64,000 bases of DNA from Streptomyces longhuiensis (GTDB taxonomy: Bacteria > Actinomycetota > Actinomycetes > Streptomycetales > Streptomycetaceae), in assembly GCF_020616555.1 (NCBI RefSeq), contig NZ_CP085173.1, positions 806,001 to 870,000 of the forward strand, read 5' to 3'. The notes beneath the pieces were generated by a model. That model made no database searches. It saw only the letters and a list, made by a program, of their open reading frames with translations, and was not told where the DNA came from. This document shows positions 34,704 to 42,940 of this stretch, in pieces. The position numbers were made by a program, and so were the translations under genes. The stretch's first letter is position 1. Each line of letters starts with the position of its first letter.

Positions 34704-35861
34704 CTAGAACCCCAGCGCCACGTGCCCCACCGCGCGCCCGTCCTCCCCCAGGAGGCGGCCCATGCGCTTGGCGGTGCGCAGTGTGACGGTGCGGTCCTGG
34801 ACGGTCAGATGGGGGAACCGCTCGTCGAGCAGTGACTCCAGGGTCGTGATCCCGTCGAGGTCGCGCAGCCACACCGAGAAGAGCAGGTTGCACGAGCCGG
34901 TCACGGAAGCGCACAGCCGGATCTGCGGCAGCCGCGCCAACGCGCCGCCGGTGGCGTCGAGCTCACCGTGGGGCACGACCGCACGGTACGTGGCGATGCC
35001 CGGCCATCCGGCCGTCTGCTGGGCGATGTCGCAGCGCACCAGGATGTCGCGGTCGCGCAGCTCGCGTGTGAGGCGGCGGCGCACCGTGGACTCGCTCAGA
35101 CCGGTGCGGGCGGCGAGTTCGGCCCAGCCGACGCGGCCGTCCGCGCCGAGCGCCTCCAGGAGCCGGCGATCGACGTCGCTGCGGGGCCCGTGCGCGAACG
35201 GGCCGCCGCCGGGGCTGCCGGCCGCGCGCGGCACGGCGAGCCTGGCGCGACCGGCCGGTTCCAGAGCCCGCACCTTCCAACCGCTGCCCTCCTGGTAGAT
35301 CCGCACGCCGAGCCGGGTGCGGGTGGAGCGCACGCCCGGCAGCATCCCGAGGTCGGTGCCGATGCGGCGGCCCAGCGCGGGGAGGTCTGCGGCGACGACG
35401 GTGAGGAACAGGTCGAAGTCACCGACGACGTGCTCGACGCTGGCCACCCACGGCAGGGCGGTGAGCCGCTCACTCAGTTCGGCGAGACGCCGCGGCCGAC
35501 AGGTGACCTCCACATAGCCGACGGTCCCGGTGGCGGGCCCGGCGTGCGCCGTGACCCAGGCCAGGCCCGCCCTTTCCAGGCGTGCCCAGCGGCGGGCCGC
35601 GGTGGTGGCATCGACGCCGACGGCCGGGCCGATCCGGGACCAAGGGGCGCGCGGATCCGTCTGCAGGGCGTCGACGAGCGCGAGGTCGGTCTCCTCGAAG
35701 GTCTCGATCCCCCCAGGGCCGCCTGCACTCTCGATCCCCTCCAGAGTCCCGGCGGAATCCGGATCCAGAACCGTCCCTCTGCCGTTTTCCTGCAATTCAG
35801 CCCCCGTTTCGTACGGCGGCCGGAATCTGTCCCCACTTCCGAGCCGCACCACCACCATCAC
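34704..35861 (-). CDS. Double-length AsnC/Lrp-family transcriptional regulator
   Basis: A 385-residue regulator with two complete AsnC modules. First HTH about 58-100 (DLALVDALQTDPRAPWSRIG, AAARRWARLERAGL-type recognition) and RAM-like domain about 115-190 (VEVTCRPRRLAELSERLTAL). Second HTH about 228-270 (SDVDRRLLEALGADGRVGWA, GLSESTVRRRLTREL) and second RAM domain about 285-375. Ordinary Lrp proteins have one module of about 150 residues. It is divergent from the MFS transporter gene with only 24 bases between starts, so its true start may be further in, and it likely controls that transporter/amidohydrolase unit in response to an amino acid or peptide. Confidence 0.9.
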   Translation of the reverse strand: MMVVVRLGSGDRFRPPYETGAELQENGRGTVLDPDSAGTLEGIESAGGPGGIETFEETDLALVDALQTDPRAPWSRIGPAVGVDATTAARRWARLERAGLAWVTAHAGPATGTVGYVEVTCRPRRLAELSERLTALPWVASVEHVVGDFDLFLTVVAADLPALGRRIGTDLGMLPGVRSTRTRLGVRIYQEGSGWKVRALEPAGRARLAVPRAAGSPGGGPFAHGPRSDVDRRLLEALGADGRVGWAELAARTGLSESTVRRRLTRELRDRDILVRCDIAQQTAGWPGIATYRAVVPHGELDATGGALARLPQIRLCASVTGSCNLLFSVWLRDLDGITTLESLLDERFPHLTVQDRTVTLRTAKRMGRLLGEDGRAVGHVALGF

Positions 35862-35885
35862 ACGCCCACTCTAGAAGGAGTGCCC

Positions 35886-37172
35886 GTGGCTCCACCGTCC
35901 CCGGCCCGCAGCAGAGAGCGCCTCGACCGAGGCGCGAGGATCACCGTCGCGCTGCTCTTCGGCGCCTGGCTGATCGACTACGTCGACCGGCTCGTCATCA
36001 ATCTCGCGCTCCCCTCGATCGGCAAGGAGTTCGACCTCAGCCGCGCGGAGCAGGGCCTCGCCGTCTCGGCGTTCTTCCTCGCGTACGCGGCCTGCCAGAT
36101 TCCCGGCGGGATGCTCGCCGACCGGTTCGGCGCCCGGCGGGTGACCTGCTGGGCACTGCTGATCTGGTCGGCGTTCACGGCACTGACCGGGTTCGCCGGG
36201 TCGTTCGCGATCCTGCTGGTGGTGCGGTTCCTGTTCGGGGCCGCGGAGGGGATCTTCCCCGGCGCCTCGATGAAGGCGATCACCGAGCGGACCACTCCGG
36301 GGCAGCGCATGGGCGCCAACGGCATCGTGCAGTCCGCGAACGCGATCGGCGCGGTCGCCGCACCTCTGATCGCCGCCCCGCTGATCACACACTTCGGCTG
36401 GCGCTCGGCGTTCTTCACGGTCGCCGGTGTCGGCGTGTTCGTGTACGCGGCGGTCCGGCTGTGGCTGCCCGAGCCGCTCGCACAGGACACCGAGCACTCC
36501 GCTCCCGCCGTGCGCGGCGGCGCCCGCATCGTGCTGCGCTCCCCCGCCATGTGGGGCTTCGCCGCGATGTTCTTCGGCTACGACATCATCGTGTGGGGCC
36601 TGAACACATGGGTGCCGTCGTATCTGAGCCAGGAGCGGGGCATCTCGCTGACCTCGGCCGGGGCGCTCGCCGTCATCCCGGCGGCCGCGGCGGCCGGGGC
36701 CGTGATCGTCGGCGGGCGGCTCGCGGACCGGCTCGAGGGACACCACCGCAAGATCGTGGTGCCGTCGATGAGCGTGGCCGGCGTCGCCCTGGTCCTGATG
36801 GCGACGGCGTCCAGCACGGGTGCCTTCATCATGTGGATGACGGTGGCCACCGCCTCCTCGTCCCTGTCGTACATGCCGGTCTACGCGGTACCGCTGCGCA
36901 GCCTGCCGCCCGAACTCACCGGCGCCGGTGCCGGGCTGATCACCTTCGGCGGCCAGTTCGCCGGCGTGATCGCGCCCACCGCGATGGGCCTGCTCGCGGA
37001 CTCGATGGGCTTCGGCGCCGCCTTCGGCTTCCTGGTGCTCGGCGCCGTCCTGGCCGGCGTCGTCGCCGTCGTCACCCCGCAGGACACCGTCTCCTTCCGC
37101 CGTTCGCTGCGGCTGCCCCAACCCGCCGACGGCATCCCCAACCCCCGCCCCGTAGAAAGCGAGCACGCATGA
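35886..37172 (+). CDS. MFS transporter (ACS/anion:cation symporter type)
   Basis: A 428-residue transporter with twelve predicted helices. The loop 2-3 signature is GGMLADRFGARRVTCWAL and the N-terminal helix contains LLFGAWLIDYVDRLVINLAL, characteristic of the anion:cation symporter family (GudP/sialate-type). The GTG at 35886 follows AGAAGGAG by five bases; an in-frame GTG at 35880 lies on the ribosome site itself. It overlaps the M20 amidohydrolase gene by four bases (ATGA), suggesting uptake of an N-acyl or peptide-like organic anion that the hydrolase cleaves. Confidence 0.93.
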   Translation: MAPPSPARSRERLDRGARITVALLFGAWLIDYVDRLVINLALPSIGKEFDLSRAEQGLAVSAFFLAYAACQIPGGMLADRFGARRVTCWALLIWSAFTALTGFAGSFAILLVVRFLFGAAEGIFPGASMKAITERTTPGQRMGANGIVQSANAIGAVAAPLIAAPLITHFGWRSAFFTVAGVGVFVYAAVRLWLPEPLAQDTEHSAPAVRGGARIVLRSPAMWGFAAMFFGYDIIVWGLNTWVPSYLSQERGISLTSAGALAVIPAAAAAGAVIVGGRLADRLEGHHRKIVVPSMSVAGVALVLMATASSTGAFIMWMTVATASSSLSYMPVYAVPLRSLPPELTGAGAGLITFGGQFAGVIAPTAMGLLADSMGFGAAFGFLVLGAVLAGVVAVVTPQDTVSFRRSLRLPQPADGIPNPRPVESEHA

Positions 37173-38455
37173 CCACCGTCTCTCCCACCGCCCTCACCGA
37201 CGGCCTCGACGCGCTGCTGCCCGGCCTGCGTGAGCTGTACCGGGACCTGCACGCCCACCCCGAACTGTCGCTCCAGGAGACCCGCACGGCCGCCGTCGCC
37301 GCGGCCCGGCTGCGCGAGCAGTCCGGCTGGGAGGTCACCGAGGGCGTCGGCGGCACCGGCATCGTCGGGGTACTGCGCAACGGCGACGGGCCCACCGTGC
37401 TGCTGCGTGCCGACATGGACGGCCTGCCGGTCCTGGAGGCGACGGGCCTGCCATACGCCTCAGTGGACCGCGCCATGGACCGCGACGGCAACGATGTACC
37501 GACGATGCACGCCTGCGGCCACGACATGCACGTCACCTGCCTGCTCGGGGTGACCGCGCTGCTCGCTCAGCACCGAGGAGCCTGGCGCGGCACCGTCCTC
37601 GCCGTGTTCCAGCCCGCCGAGGAAACCGCCGAAGGCGCGCGGAACATGCTCGACGACGGCTTCGCGGAGCGCTTCCCGAAGCCCGACATCTGCCTCGGCC
37701 AGCACGTGGGTCCGTTCCCGACGGGCGTCGCGGTGACGCGCCCGGGGCCGCTCATGGCGGCGTCCGACAGCTATCGGGTGCGCCTGTTCGGCCGCGGCGG
37801 GCACGGCTCGTCGCCCGAGTCGACGGTGGACCCGGTGGTGATGGCCGCGGCCGTGGTGCTGCGCCTTCAGACGGTCGTCTCGCGCGAGGTCGGCGCCTCG
37901 CAGGCGGCTGTCGTGACGGTGGGCTCGATCCACGCCGGCACGAAGGAGAACATCATCCCGGACGAGGCGGAGCTGAAGCTCAACATCCGCTCCGTGGACC
38001 CCGCCGTACGCGAGAAGGTCCTCGCCGCGGTGCGCCGGATCGTGCAGGCGGAGGCGGCGGCGTCGGGTGCGCCCAAGGACCCGGAGATCGCCCCGCTGAA
38101 CGCCTTCCCGCTCACCGTGAACACCGCGGACGCCACCGCGACCACGATCGACGGGCTGCGTGACGTCCTCGGCGAGCAGGCCGTGCTGACGCTCCCGCAG
38201 CCGATCAACGGCAGTGAGGACTTCGGCCTGTTCGGCACCGAGTTGGGCGCGCCGTCGGTGTTCTGGCACTTCGGCGGCGCCGACCCGGCCGCGTTCGAGG
38301 GGCTCGACCCCGACGTCCTCGCCACACGCGGCCTCCCGGCGAAGCTCCCCATGAACCACTCGCCGCTGTACGCGCCGCTCCAGGACCCGACGATCGAACT
38401 GGGCGTACGGGCCCTGCTGGGCGCCGCCCGCACCTGGCTGGCCGACGGGGAGTGA
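37169..38455 (+). CDS. M20-family amidohydrolase
   Basis: A 428-residue metallo-aminoacylase/carboxypeptidase of the M20D type. Metal ligands are expected in THACGHDMHVTCLL (Asp/His about 110-113), FQPAEETAEGARNMLDDGF (Glu-Glu about 148), and GQHVG. The dimerisation/lid domain includes GRGGHGSSPESTVDP and ENIIPDEAELKLNIRSVD. The late NGSEDFGLF and LPMNHSPLYAP supply remaining ligands. Family members hydrolyse N-acyl amino acids, hippurate or indole-acetyl conjugates. Translation is coupled to the MFS gene. A long hairpin follows the stop. Confidence 0.95.
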   Translation: MTTVSPTALTDGLDALLPGLRELYRDLHAHPELSLQETRTAAVAAARLREQSGWEVTEGVGGTGIVGVLRNGDGPTVLLRADMDGLPVLEATGLPYASVDRAMDRDGNDVPTMHACGHDMHVTCLLGVTALLAQHRGAWRGTVLAVFQPAEETAEGARNMLDDGFAERFPKPDICLGQHVGPFPTGVAVTRPGPLMAASDSYRVRLFGRGGHGSSPESTVDPVVMAAAVVLRLQTVVSREVGASQAAVVTVGSIHAGTKENIIPDEAELKLNIRSVDPAVREKVLAAVRRIVQAEAAASGAPKDPEIAPLNAFPLTVNTADATATTIDGLRDVLGEQAVLTLPQPINGSEDFGLFGTELGAPSVFWHFGGADPAAFEGLDPDVLATRGLPAKLPMNHSPLYAPLQDPTIELGVRALLGAARTWLADGE

Positions 38456-38461
38456 ACGAGG

Positions 38462-38542
38462 AGCCGGTGCTGACCCACCACTTGTGAGGGCCGCAACTGT
38501 GAGGTTCCGGGCTCCTTCACAGGTGGCGGGTCAGCACCGGCT
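38462..38542 (+). terminator. Long stem-loop after the M20 gene
   Basis: AGCCGGTGCTGACCC at 38462-38476 pairs perfectly (15 bp) with GGGTCAGCACCGGCT at 38528-38542, with inner partly paired arms (CCACTTGTGA / TTCACAGGTGG) in the loop. It begins 6 bases after the stop. Confidence 0.8.
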
Positions 38543-39017
38543 TTCGCTGATCGTCTCGATCGAGTGCCACTCGCGACCCAACTCGCCGTCACGGTCGACG
38601 AGGTGGCTCTTCACGAGTGGTGATTCTGGTTCAGGCCGCGCCGTCGTCGATGAGCGCGCCGTCAAGGCCCTTTCTACTGACCGACGACGTCGACGTCCAT
38701 CGGCTCGGCGCCTGTCGGGCCCACCACTCCCTGACGCCACCCAAGGGCCGGTGCCCCACGTGGCGAGGCGCCGCAATGGGCCCCATTTTCTTCGCCCACG
38801 TCAGACATACGCCTTACGGGGATCCACTGAGCCGCCATGGGAGTCCTCACATGGTGTGGCCGGGCGCGATCGCCCGCCTCTGAGCGGCATCCCGCCACAG
38901 AGAGGAGTCACTAACGGAGCGGACACGGCTGTGACACCCCGCAGAAACGGGTGGTCCCTAATTTCTGTCGCACGACAGGAACTCCGCAGGATCACGCCTC
39001 CGCGACAGGGGACCGCC
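38543..39017. other. Intergenic stretch before the APC permease, with TetR operator
   Basis: No gene is supported in about 475 bases. The right end holds a TetR-type palindrome at 38961-38982 and the promoter for the permease. Leftward frames such as SHLVDRDGELGREWHSIE (38540-38600) look coding-like but match nothing I know. Confidence 0.45.
38961..38982. promoter_or_regulatory. TetR operator, copy 1 (permease promoter)
   Basis: ATTTCTGTCG-CA-CGACAGGAAC is a near-perfect palindrome (8 of 10 arm positions) 36 bases before the permease ATG. The stretch CTAATTTCTGTCGCACGACAG is identical to the copy at 41411-41431, so both promoters probably share one repressor, the TetR protein encoded between them. 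Confidence 0.75.
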
Positions 39018-40589
39018 ATGACCGTGACCACAGATTCCACAACACCCTCTCCCCCTCCGCCGGCCGGCGTCACGGACGACGGCACGCTGGCCGCCTTCGG
39101 CTACCGCCAGGAGCTGAGGCGGCAGATGGGGCGGTACGCGTCCTTCGCCGCCGGGTTCTCCTTCATCTCCGTCCTGACCACGGTCTTCCAGTTCTTCTCC
39201 CTGGGCTACTCCTTCGGCGGGCCACTGTTCCTCTGGACGTGGCCCGCCGTGCTCATCGGCCAACTGCTGGTCGCCGCGTGCTTCGCCGAACTCGCCGCCC
39301 GTTACCCCATCTCCGGGGCGATCTTCCAGTGGTCGACCCGCCTGAGCCGCCCGGCCCTCGGCTGGTTCACGGGCTGGATCATGGTGATCGGTCAAGTGGT
39401 CGTGGTCGCCGCCGCGGCACTCGCGCTGCAGGTCGTCCTGCCCCCGATCTGGTCCGGATTCCAGCTCGTCGGCGGCGACCCGGCGCCCAGCACGGCGACC
39501 GGGGCGGCCAACGCGGCCCTTCTGGCTCTCGTCCTGCTGGCGCTGACCACGGCGGTGAACGTGCTCGACAACCGCGTCATGTCGGCCGTCAACCGGATCG
39601 GCGTCACCGCCGAGATCATCGGCGCGATCCTCATCGTCGTGCTGCTGTTCACCCACGTCGAGCGCGGTGCCGGCGTGACGTTGAGGACAGGTGGCCAGGA
39701 CGGCACGGTTGCGGCGCTGCTGGTGGGCTCGTTCACCGCGGCATACGTCCTCATCGGCTTCGACAGTGCGGGCGAGATGAGCGAGGAGACCCGCAACCCA
39801 CGTCGCACCGCTCCCCGCACCATCCTCAGCGCCCTCGCCACGGCGGGCGCCCTGGGCGGCCTGCTGCTGCTCGGCGGCCTTCTCGCAGCACCCAGCCTCA
39901 CCGACGGCCGCCTCGCCACCGAGGGATTGAGCTACGTCCTCACCAGCAGCCTCGGCGACGGCGTGGGCAAGATGCTCCTCGCGGACGTGGCGGTGGCCAT
40001 CTCCGTGGCCACGCTCGCCATCCAGACCGCCGGAAGCCGGATGCTGTTCTCGATGGCACGCGACGGGATGCTGCCCTTCTCCACACGTCTGGCGAAGGTG
40101 TCGCCACGTACGGGCATGCCCTTCGTCCCGGCGCTGGTGGTGGGCGGGCTGGCCGCGGCGCTCGCCCTGCTCAACCTCGCCTCCCCGGAGGCGTTCGTGG
40201 CCATCGGCACCACGTGCATCGCGATGCTGTACCTCGCGTACGCCGGGGTGACGGTACCGATGCTGGTCCGCCGGCTCAAGGGCCAGTGGCCCGCGACGGA
40301 TTTCGGAGACCGCGACGAGCTGGGCAAGCCCCTGTTCTCCCTCGGCCGCTGGGGTCTGCCCGTCAACGCGCTCGCGGTCGTCTACGGGCTGTTCATGACA
40401 GTCAACCTGTCCTGGCCCCGCGCGCAGGTGTACGACCCGGCAGGGGGCCACTGGTACTTCCAGTGGTTCACCGTCCTGTTCGTCGGCACCACGGTGGCCG
40501 TCGGTGCGGTCTACCGGAGCCGGGCGGGGGCTGCCCCGGCGGTCAGGGGTCAGGGCCGCAAGGAACCGGCCGAGGCCGCGCGTATCTGA
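39018..40589 (+). CDS. APC-superfamily permease of the guanidine/urea-type nitrogen regulon
   Basis: A 523-residue transporter with twelve or more membrane segments. The region RYASFAAGFSFISVLTTVFQ then FFSLGYSFGGPLFLW resembles the eukaryotic-type amino-acid/choline permease group (AmAT/ACT). LLVGSFTAAYVLIGFDSAGE then MSEETRNPRRTAPRTI is the conserved TM6-loop block. The ATG at 39018 follows an AGGGGACC ribosome site. It shares a TetR operator with the downstream carboxylase operon, so it is likely to import that pathway's substrate (guanidine, urea or a related amine); this is inference. Confidence 0.9.
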   Translation: MTVTTDSTTPSPPPPAGVTDDGTLAAFGYRQELRRQMGRYASFAAGFSFISVLTTVFQFFSLGYSFGGPLFLWTWPAVLIGQLLVAACFAELAARYPISGAIFQWSTRLSRPALGWFTGWIMVIGQVVVVAAAALALQVVLPPIWSGFQLVGGDPAPSTATGAANAALLALVLLALTTAVNVLDNRVMSAVNRIGVTAEIIGAILIVVLLFTHVERGAGVTLRTGGQDGTVAALLVGSFTAAYVLIGFDSAGEMSEETRNPRRTAPRTILSALATAGALGGLLLLGGLLAAPSLTDGRLATEGLSYVLTSSLGDGVGKMLLADVAVAISVATLAIQTAGSRMLFSMARDGMLPFSTRLAKVSPRTGMPFVPALVVGGLAAALALLNLASPEAFVAIGTTCIAMLYLAYAGVTVPMLVRRLKGQWPATDFGDRDELGKPLFSLGRWGLPVNALAVVYGLFMTVNLSWPRAQVYDPAGGHWYFQWFTVLFVGTTVAVGAVYRSRAGAAPAVRGQGRKEPAEAARI

Positions 40590-40616
40590 CCGGGCACGGG
40601 CCCGGCCGGGTCGTCT

Positions 40617-41300
40617 CTACTGCGCCGCGAGGAGCTGTTGCCCCTCGCGGCGCAGCCGTGCCAGGGAACGCTGCGGTACACCCGCGATCCGTAGTGCCGC
40701 GTCGGCCGTCGCCACGGCGAGGGCCGCCCGGTCGCGGGCCGGATCGGCACGCCGGATGAGGATCACGCTCTCGGTGAGGCCGAAGAGGAGGTCCGTACGG
40801 AGCGCCAGCTCCTCGGCGCCGAGCGCGGCACCCGGCTCCGTATCGGCCAGCAACTCCCCGTAGGACGCCTTCAGTTCGGTCCGCACCTGGCGGAAGACGC
40901 CGAATCGCTCCGTCTGCACCTCGGGCAGAAGGTACAGGGCCCCGAGGTTGTGCGGGCCACGGCACAGCAGCCTGACATCGGAGTGGCACAGGGCCCACAG
41001 TCTCGACTCGGCGGCCGCTCCTGTGCGGGCCACGAGGTCGCGGGCGATCTCCAGCGAGGGCCGGACGGTCCCTTCGAGCAGCGTCGCAAGGATCGCTTCC
41101 TTGCCGTCGAAGTAGTGGTAGAGCGAGGCCTGTCGCAGACCGGCCCGCTCGGCGACCGCCCGGGTGGAGGTCGCGGTGTAGCCGTGCGTGGTGAACAGCT
41201 CGGCCGCGGCGGCCAGCACCTCTTCGCGCGGCTCCAGCCCGCTGGCGGGACGCTCCTGGGCGCGCGGGCGGCCGACTTTTCTGCTGGTGGGCGGGCTCAC
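40617..41300 (-). CDS. TetR/AcrR-family repressor of the carboxylase regulon
   Basis: A 227-residue regulator. The N-terminal domain (about 24-70) reads REEVLAAAAELFTTHGYTAT then STRAVAERAGLRQASLYHYF, a textbook TetR helix-turn-helix. The C-terminal ligand domain has a tryptophan/His-rich stretch SRLWALCHSDVRLLCRGPHN. It starts with GTG at 41300. It lies between the permease gene and the DUF1989-carboxylase operon, facing away from the latter, and two matching palindromes sit at both promoters. It is the obvious binder; the inducer may be the substrate or an intermediate. It has no palindrome of its own apart from the shared divergent region. Confidence 0.93.
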   Translation of the reverse strand: MSPPTSRKVGRPRAQERPASGLEPREEVLAAAAELFTTHGYTATSTRAVAERAGLRQASLYHYFDGKEAILATLLEGTVRPSLEIARDLVARTGAAAESRLWALCHSDVRLLCRGPHNLGALYLLPEVQTERFGVFRQVRTELKASYGELLADTEPGAALGAEELALRTDLLFGLTESVILIRRADPARDRAALAVATADAALRIAGVPQRSLARLRREGQQLLAAQ

Positions 41301-41413
41301 TCCGTGATCCTCGCACAGGGCCGCGAGTTCCCCGCGGGCCGAGCTGCCGAAGTGAGGTGCCGGTTACCACGCCGAAATGCCCGGGCAACGGCCCCGACTC
41401 GCCCTGCACCTAA

Positions 41414-41435
41414 TTTCTGTCGCACGACAGAAATA
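41414..41435. promoter_or_regulatory. TetR operator, copy 2 (carboxylase operon promoter)
   Basis: ATTTCTGTCG-CA-CGACAGAAAT has perfectly matched 10-base arms. It lies in the divergent region between tetR (start 41300) and the first DUF1989 gene (start 41458), so it can control both. Confidence 0.8.
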
Positions 41436-41457
41436 GCGTCGAGCCGGAGGTTCAGCC

Positions 41458-42300
41458 GTGGCGACAGCCTCAGCAACAGCGTCGGCCTATGGTGCACGCG
41501 ATCACGCCCGCGCCCAGGACGGCACACAGTCCGACACCATGCCCGTACTCCCCGCGAGCCGTTGGCCGTCGCCCCCCGAGGGCATCGCAGCCGAGGATCT
41601 CGTGTGGGCCGAGACCGTGGCAGGCGGCAACTACACCCACAAAGTCCTGGCCCGTGGCACCGAGTTGTACCTGACCGACCTCACCGGCGACGGGTGCGCA
41701 CACGTCCTGCTGTACAGCGCCGACCGCCCCTGGGAGCGGCTGAACGCCGCCGACACGGTCAAGGTGTCCTGGAACGCCTACCTCGGCGAGGGACACCTGC
41801 TCCTGTCCGACCAGGGCCGCGTCCTCGCCTCCGTCACCGAGGACACCTCCGGCCGACACGACGCCCTCGGCGGCACCTCCACCCTCGTCCGCAACACCGA
41901 ACGGTACGGGGACGGAACTCCCCAGTCGGCCACGCCGGCCGGACGCGAACTGTTCAAGCTCGCCGCCCTCAAGAACGGCCTCGGCCCGCGGGACATCCCG
42001 CCGTCGGTCTCCTTCTTCCAGGGCGTACGGATCAGCGAGGACGGCACCGCCTGCTTCACCGGCTCCGCGGGCGCCGGCACGTCCGTCACACTGCGCGCCG
42101 AGCAGCCGCTGACCGTACTCATCGCCAACGTCCCCCACCCACTGGACCCTCGGCCCACGTACACCTGCGGACCGCTCGAGGTCCTCGCGTACCGGGCCGC
42201 ACCGACCGCTCCCGGCGACGCGCTGTGGGACGCCACGCCCGAGGGCCGCCGCGCCTTCCTCAACACCGCCGAACACCTCGACGCCAGGGGGATCGCATGA
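41458..42300 (+). CDS. DUF1989 protein UAAP1-type, probable carboxyguanidine deiminase subunit
   Basis: A 280-residue DUF1989 protein, the larger of the two called urea carboxylase-associated proteins. Family blocks include LYLTDLTGDGCAHVLLYSAD, LLLSDQGRVLASVTEDTSGR then HDALGG, and PPSVSFFQGVRISEDGTACF. Published work on this pair shows that they form a heteromeric carboxyguanidine deiminase (CgdAB), producing allophanate from carboxyguanidine. The GTG at 41458 has GGAG upstream. The gene overlaps the next by four bases (ATGA). Older annotation would tie it to urea; the sequence alone cannot decide between them. Confidence 0.9.
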   Translation: MATASATASAYGARDHARAQDGTQSDTMPVLPASRWPSPPEGIAAEDLVWAETVAGGNYTHKVLARGTELYLTDLTGDGCAHVLLYSADRPWERLNAADTVKVSWNAYLGEGHLLLSDQGRVLASVTEDTSGRHDALGGTSTLVRNTERYGDGTPQSATPAGRELFKLAALKNGLGPRDIPPSVSFFQGVRISEDGTACFTGSAGAGTSVTLRAEQPLTVLIANVPHPLDPRPTYTCGPLEVLAYRAAPTAPGDALWDATPEGRRAFLNTAEHLDARGIA

Positions 42301-42935
42301 CCGTCACCACCGCCCCTGCGGGCCGCGTCGTCTGCGACCGGACCGTCCCCGCACGCTCCGCCTGGTCCGCCGTCGTACGCGCGGGCCAACTGCTGACCAT
42401 CACCGACCTGCACGGGAACCAGGCCGCGGACTTCCTCGTCTACGACGCCCACGACACCTCCGTGCGCTACAGCGCCCCCGACACCATCCAGGCCCAGGGC
42501 AACATCTTCCTGACGACCGGCTCGGTGCTGCTATCCAACGAGCACACCCCGCTGATGACCGTCGTCGAGGACACCTGCGGTCGGCACGACACCGTCGGCG
42601 GCGCCTGTTCCAAGGAGTCCAACACCCTCCGCTACGGGCACCACACCTGGTCGCAGCACGCCTGCGTGGAGAACTTCCTCGCCGAAGGCAGCAAGCACGG
42701 ACTGGACAAGCGCGACCTGGTGTCCAACATCAACTGGTACATGAACGTGCCCGTCGAGACGGACGGCACCCTCGGCATCGTCGACGGCATCTCGGCCCCG
42801 GGCCTGAAAGTCGTCCTGCGCGCCGAGACCGACGTCATCGCGCTGCTGTCCAACTGCCCGCAGATCAACAACCCCTGCAACGGATTCCACCCGAGCGCCC
42901 TGCAGACGACGATCACCGAGCCGGACGAGAGCTGA
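42297..42935 (+). CDS. DUF1989 protein UAAP2-type, probable carboxyguanidine deiminase subunit
   Basis: A 212-residue DUF1989 protein. Conserved stretches are LTITDLHGNQAADFLVYDAH, LMTVVEDTCGRHDTVGGACS, HACVENFLAEGSKHGLDKRD, NINWYMNVPVETDG and LSNCPQINNPCNGFHPS; the cysteines in TCGRHD, ACSKES and NPCNGF are candidate metal or catalytic residues. It is the partner of the preceding protein: together they are expected to deiminate carboxyguanidine to allophanate and ammonia. It starts in an ATGA overlap and ends 5 bases before the carboxylase ATG, so it is co-translated. Confidence 0.93.
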   Translation: MTVTTAPAGRVVCDRTVPARSAWSAVVRAGQLLTITDLHGNQAADFLVYDAHDTSVRYSAPDTIQAQGNIFLTTGSVLLSNEHTPLMTVVEDTCGRHDTVGGACSKESNTLRYGHHTWSQHACVENFLAEGSKHGLDKRDLVSNINWYMNVPVETDGTLGIVDGISAPGLKVVLRAETDVIALLSNCPQINNPCNGFHPSALQTTITEPDES

Positions 42936-42940
42936 AGCCC

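Noticed and set aside
35582..38455. A 957-codon open frame joining the MFS and M20 regions
   Set aside because: Only the last 428 codons from 37169 are real; the first part is a shifted reading of the MFS gene.
41301..41457. Possible guanidine riboswitch before the carboxylase operon
   Set aside because: The gap is about 155 bases and contains a TetR palindrome; I could not recognise the conserved ykkC motifs, but no covariance search was possible.
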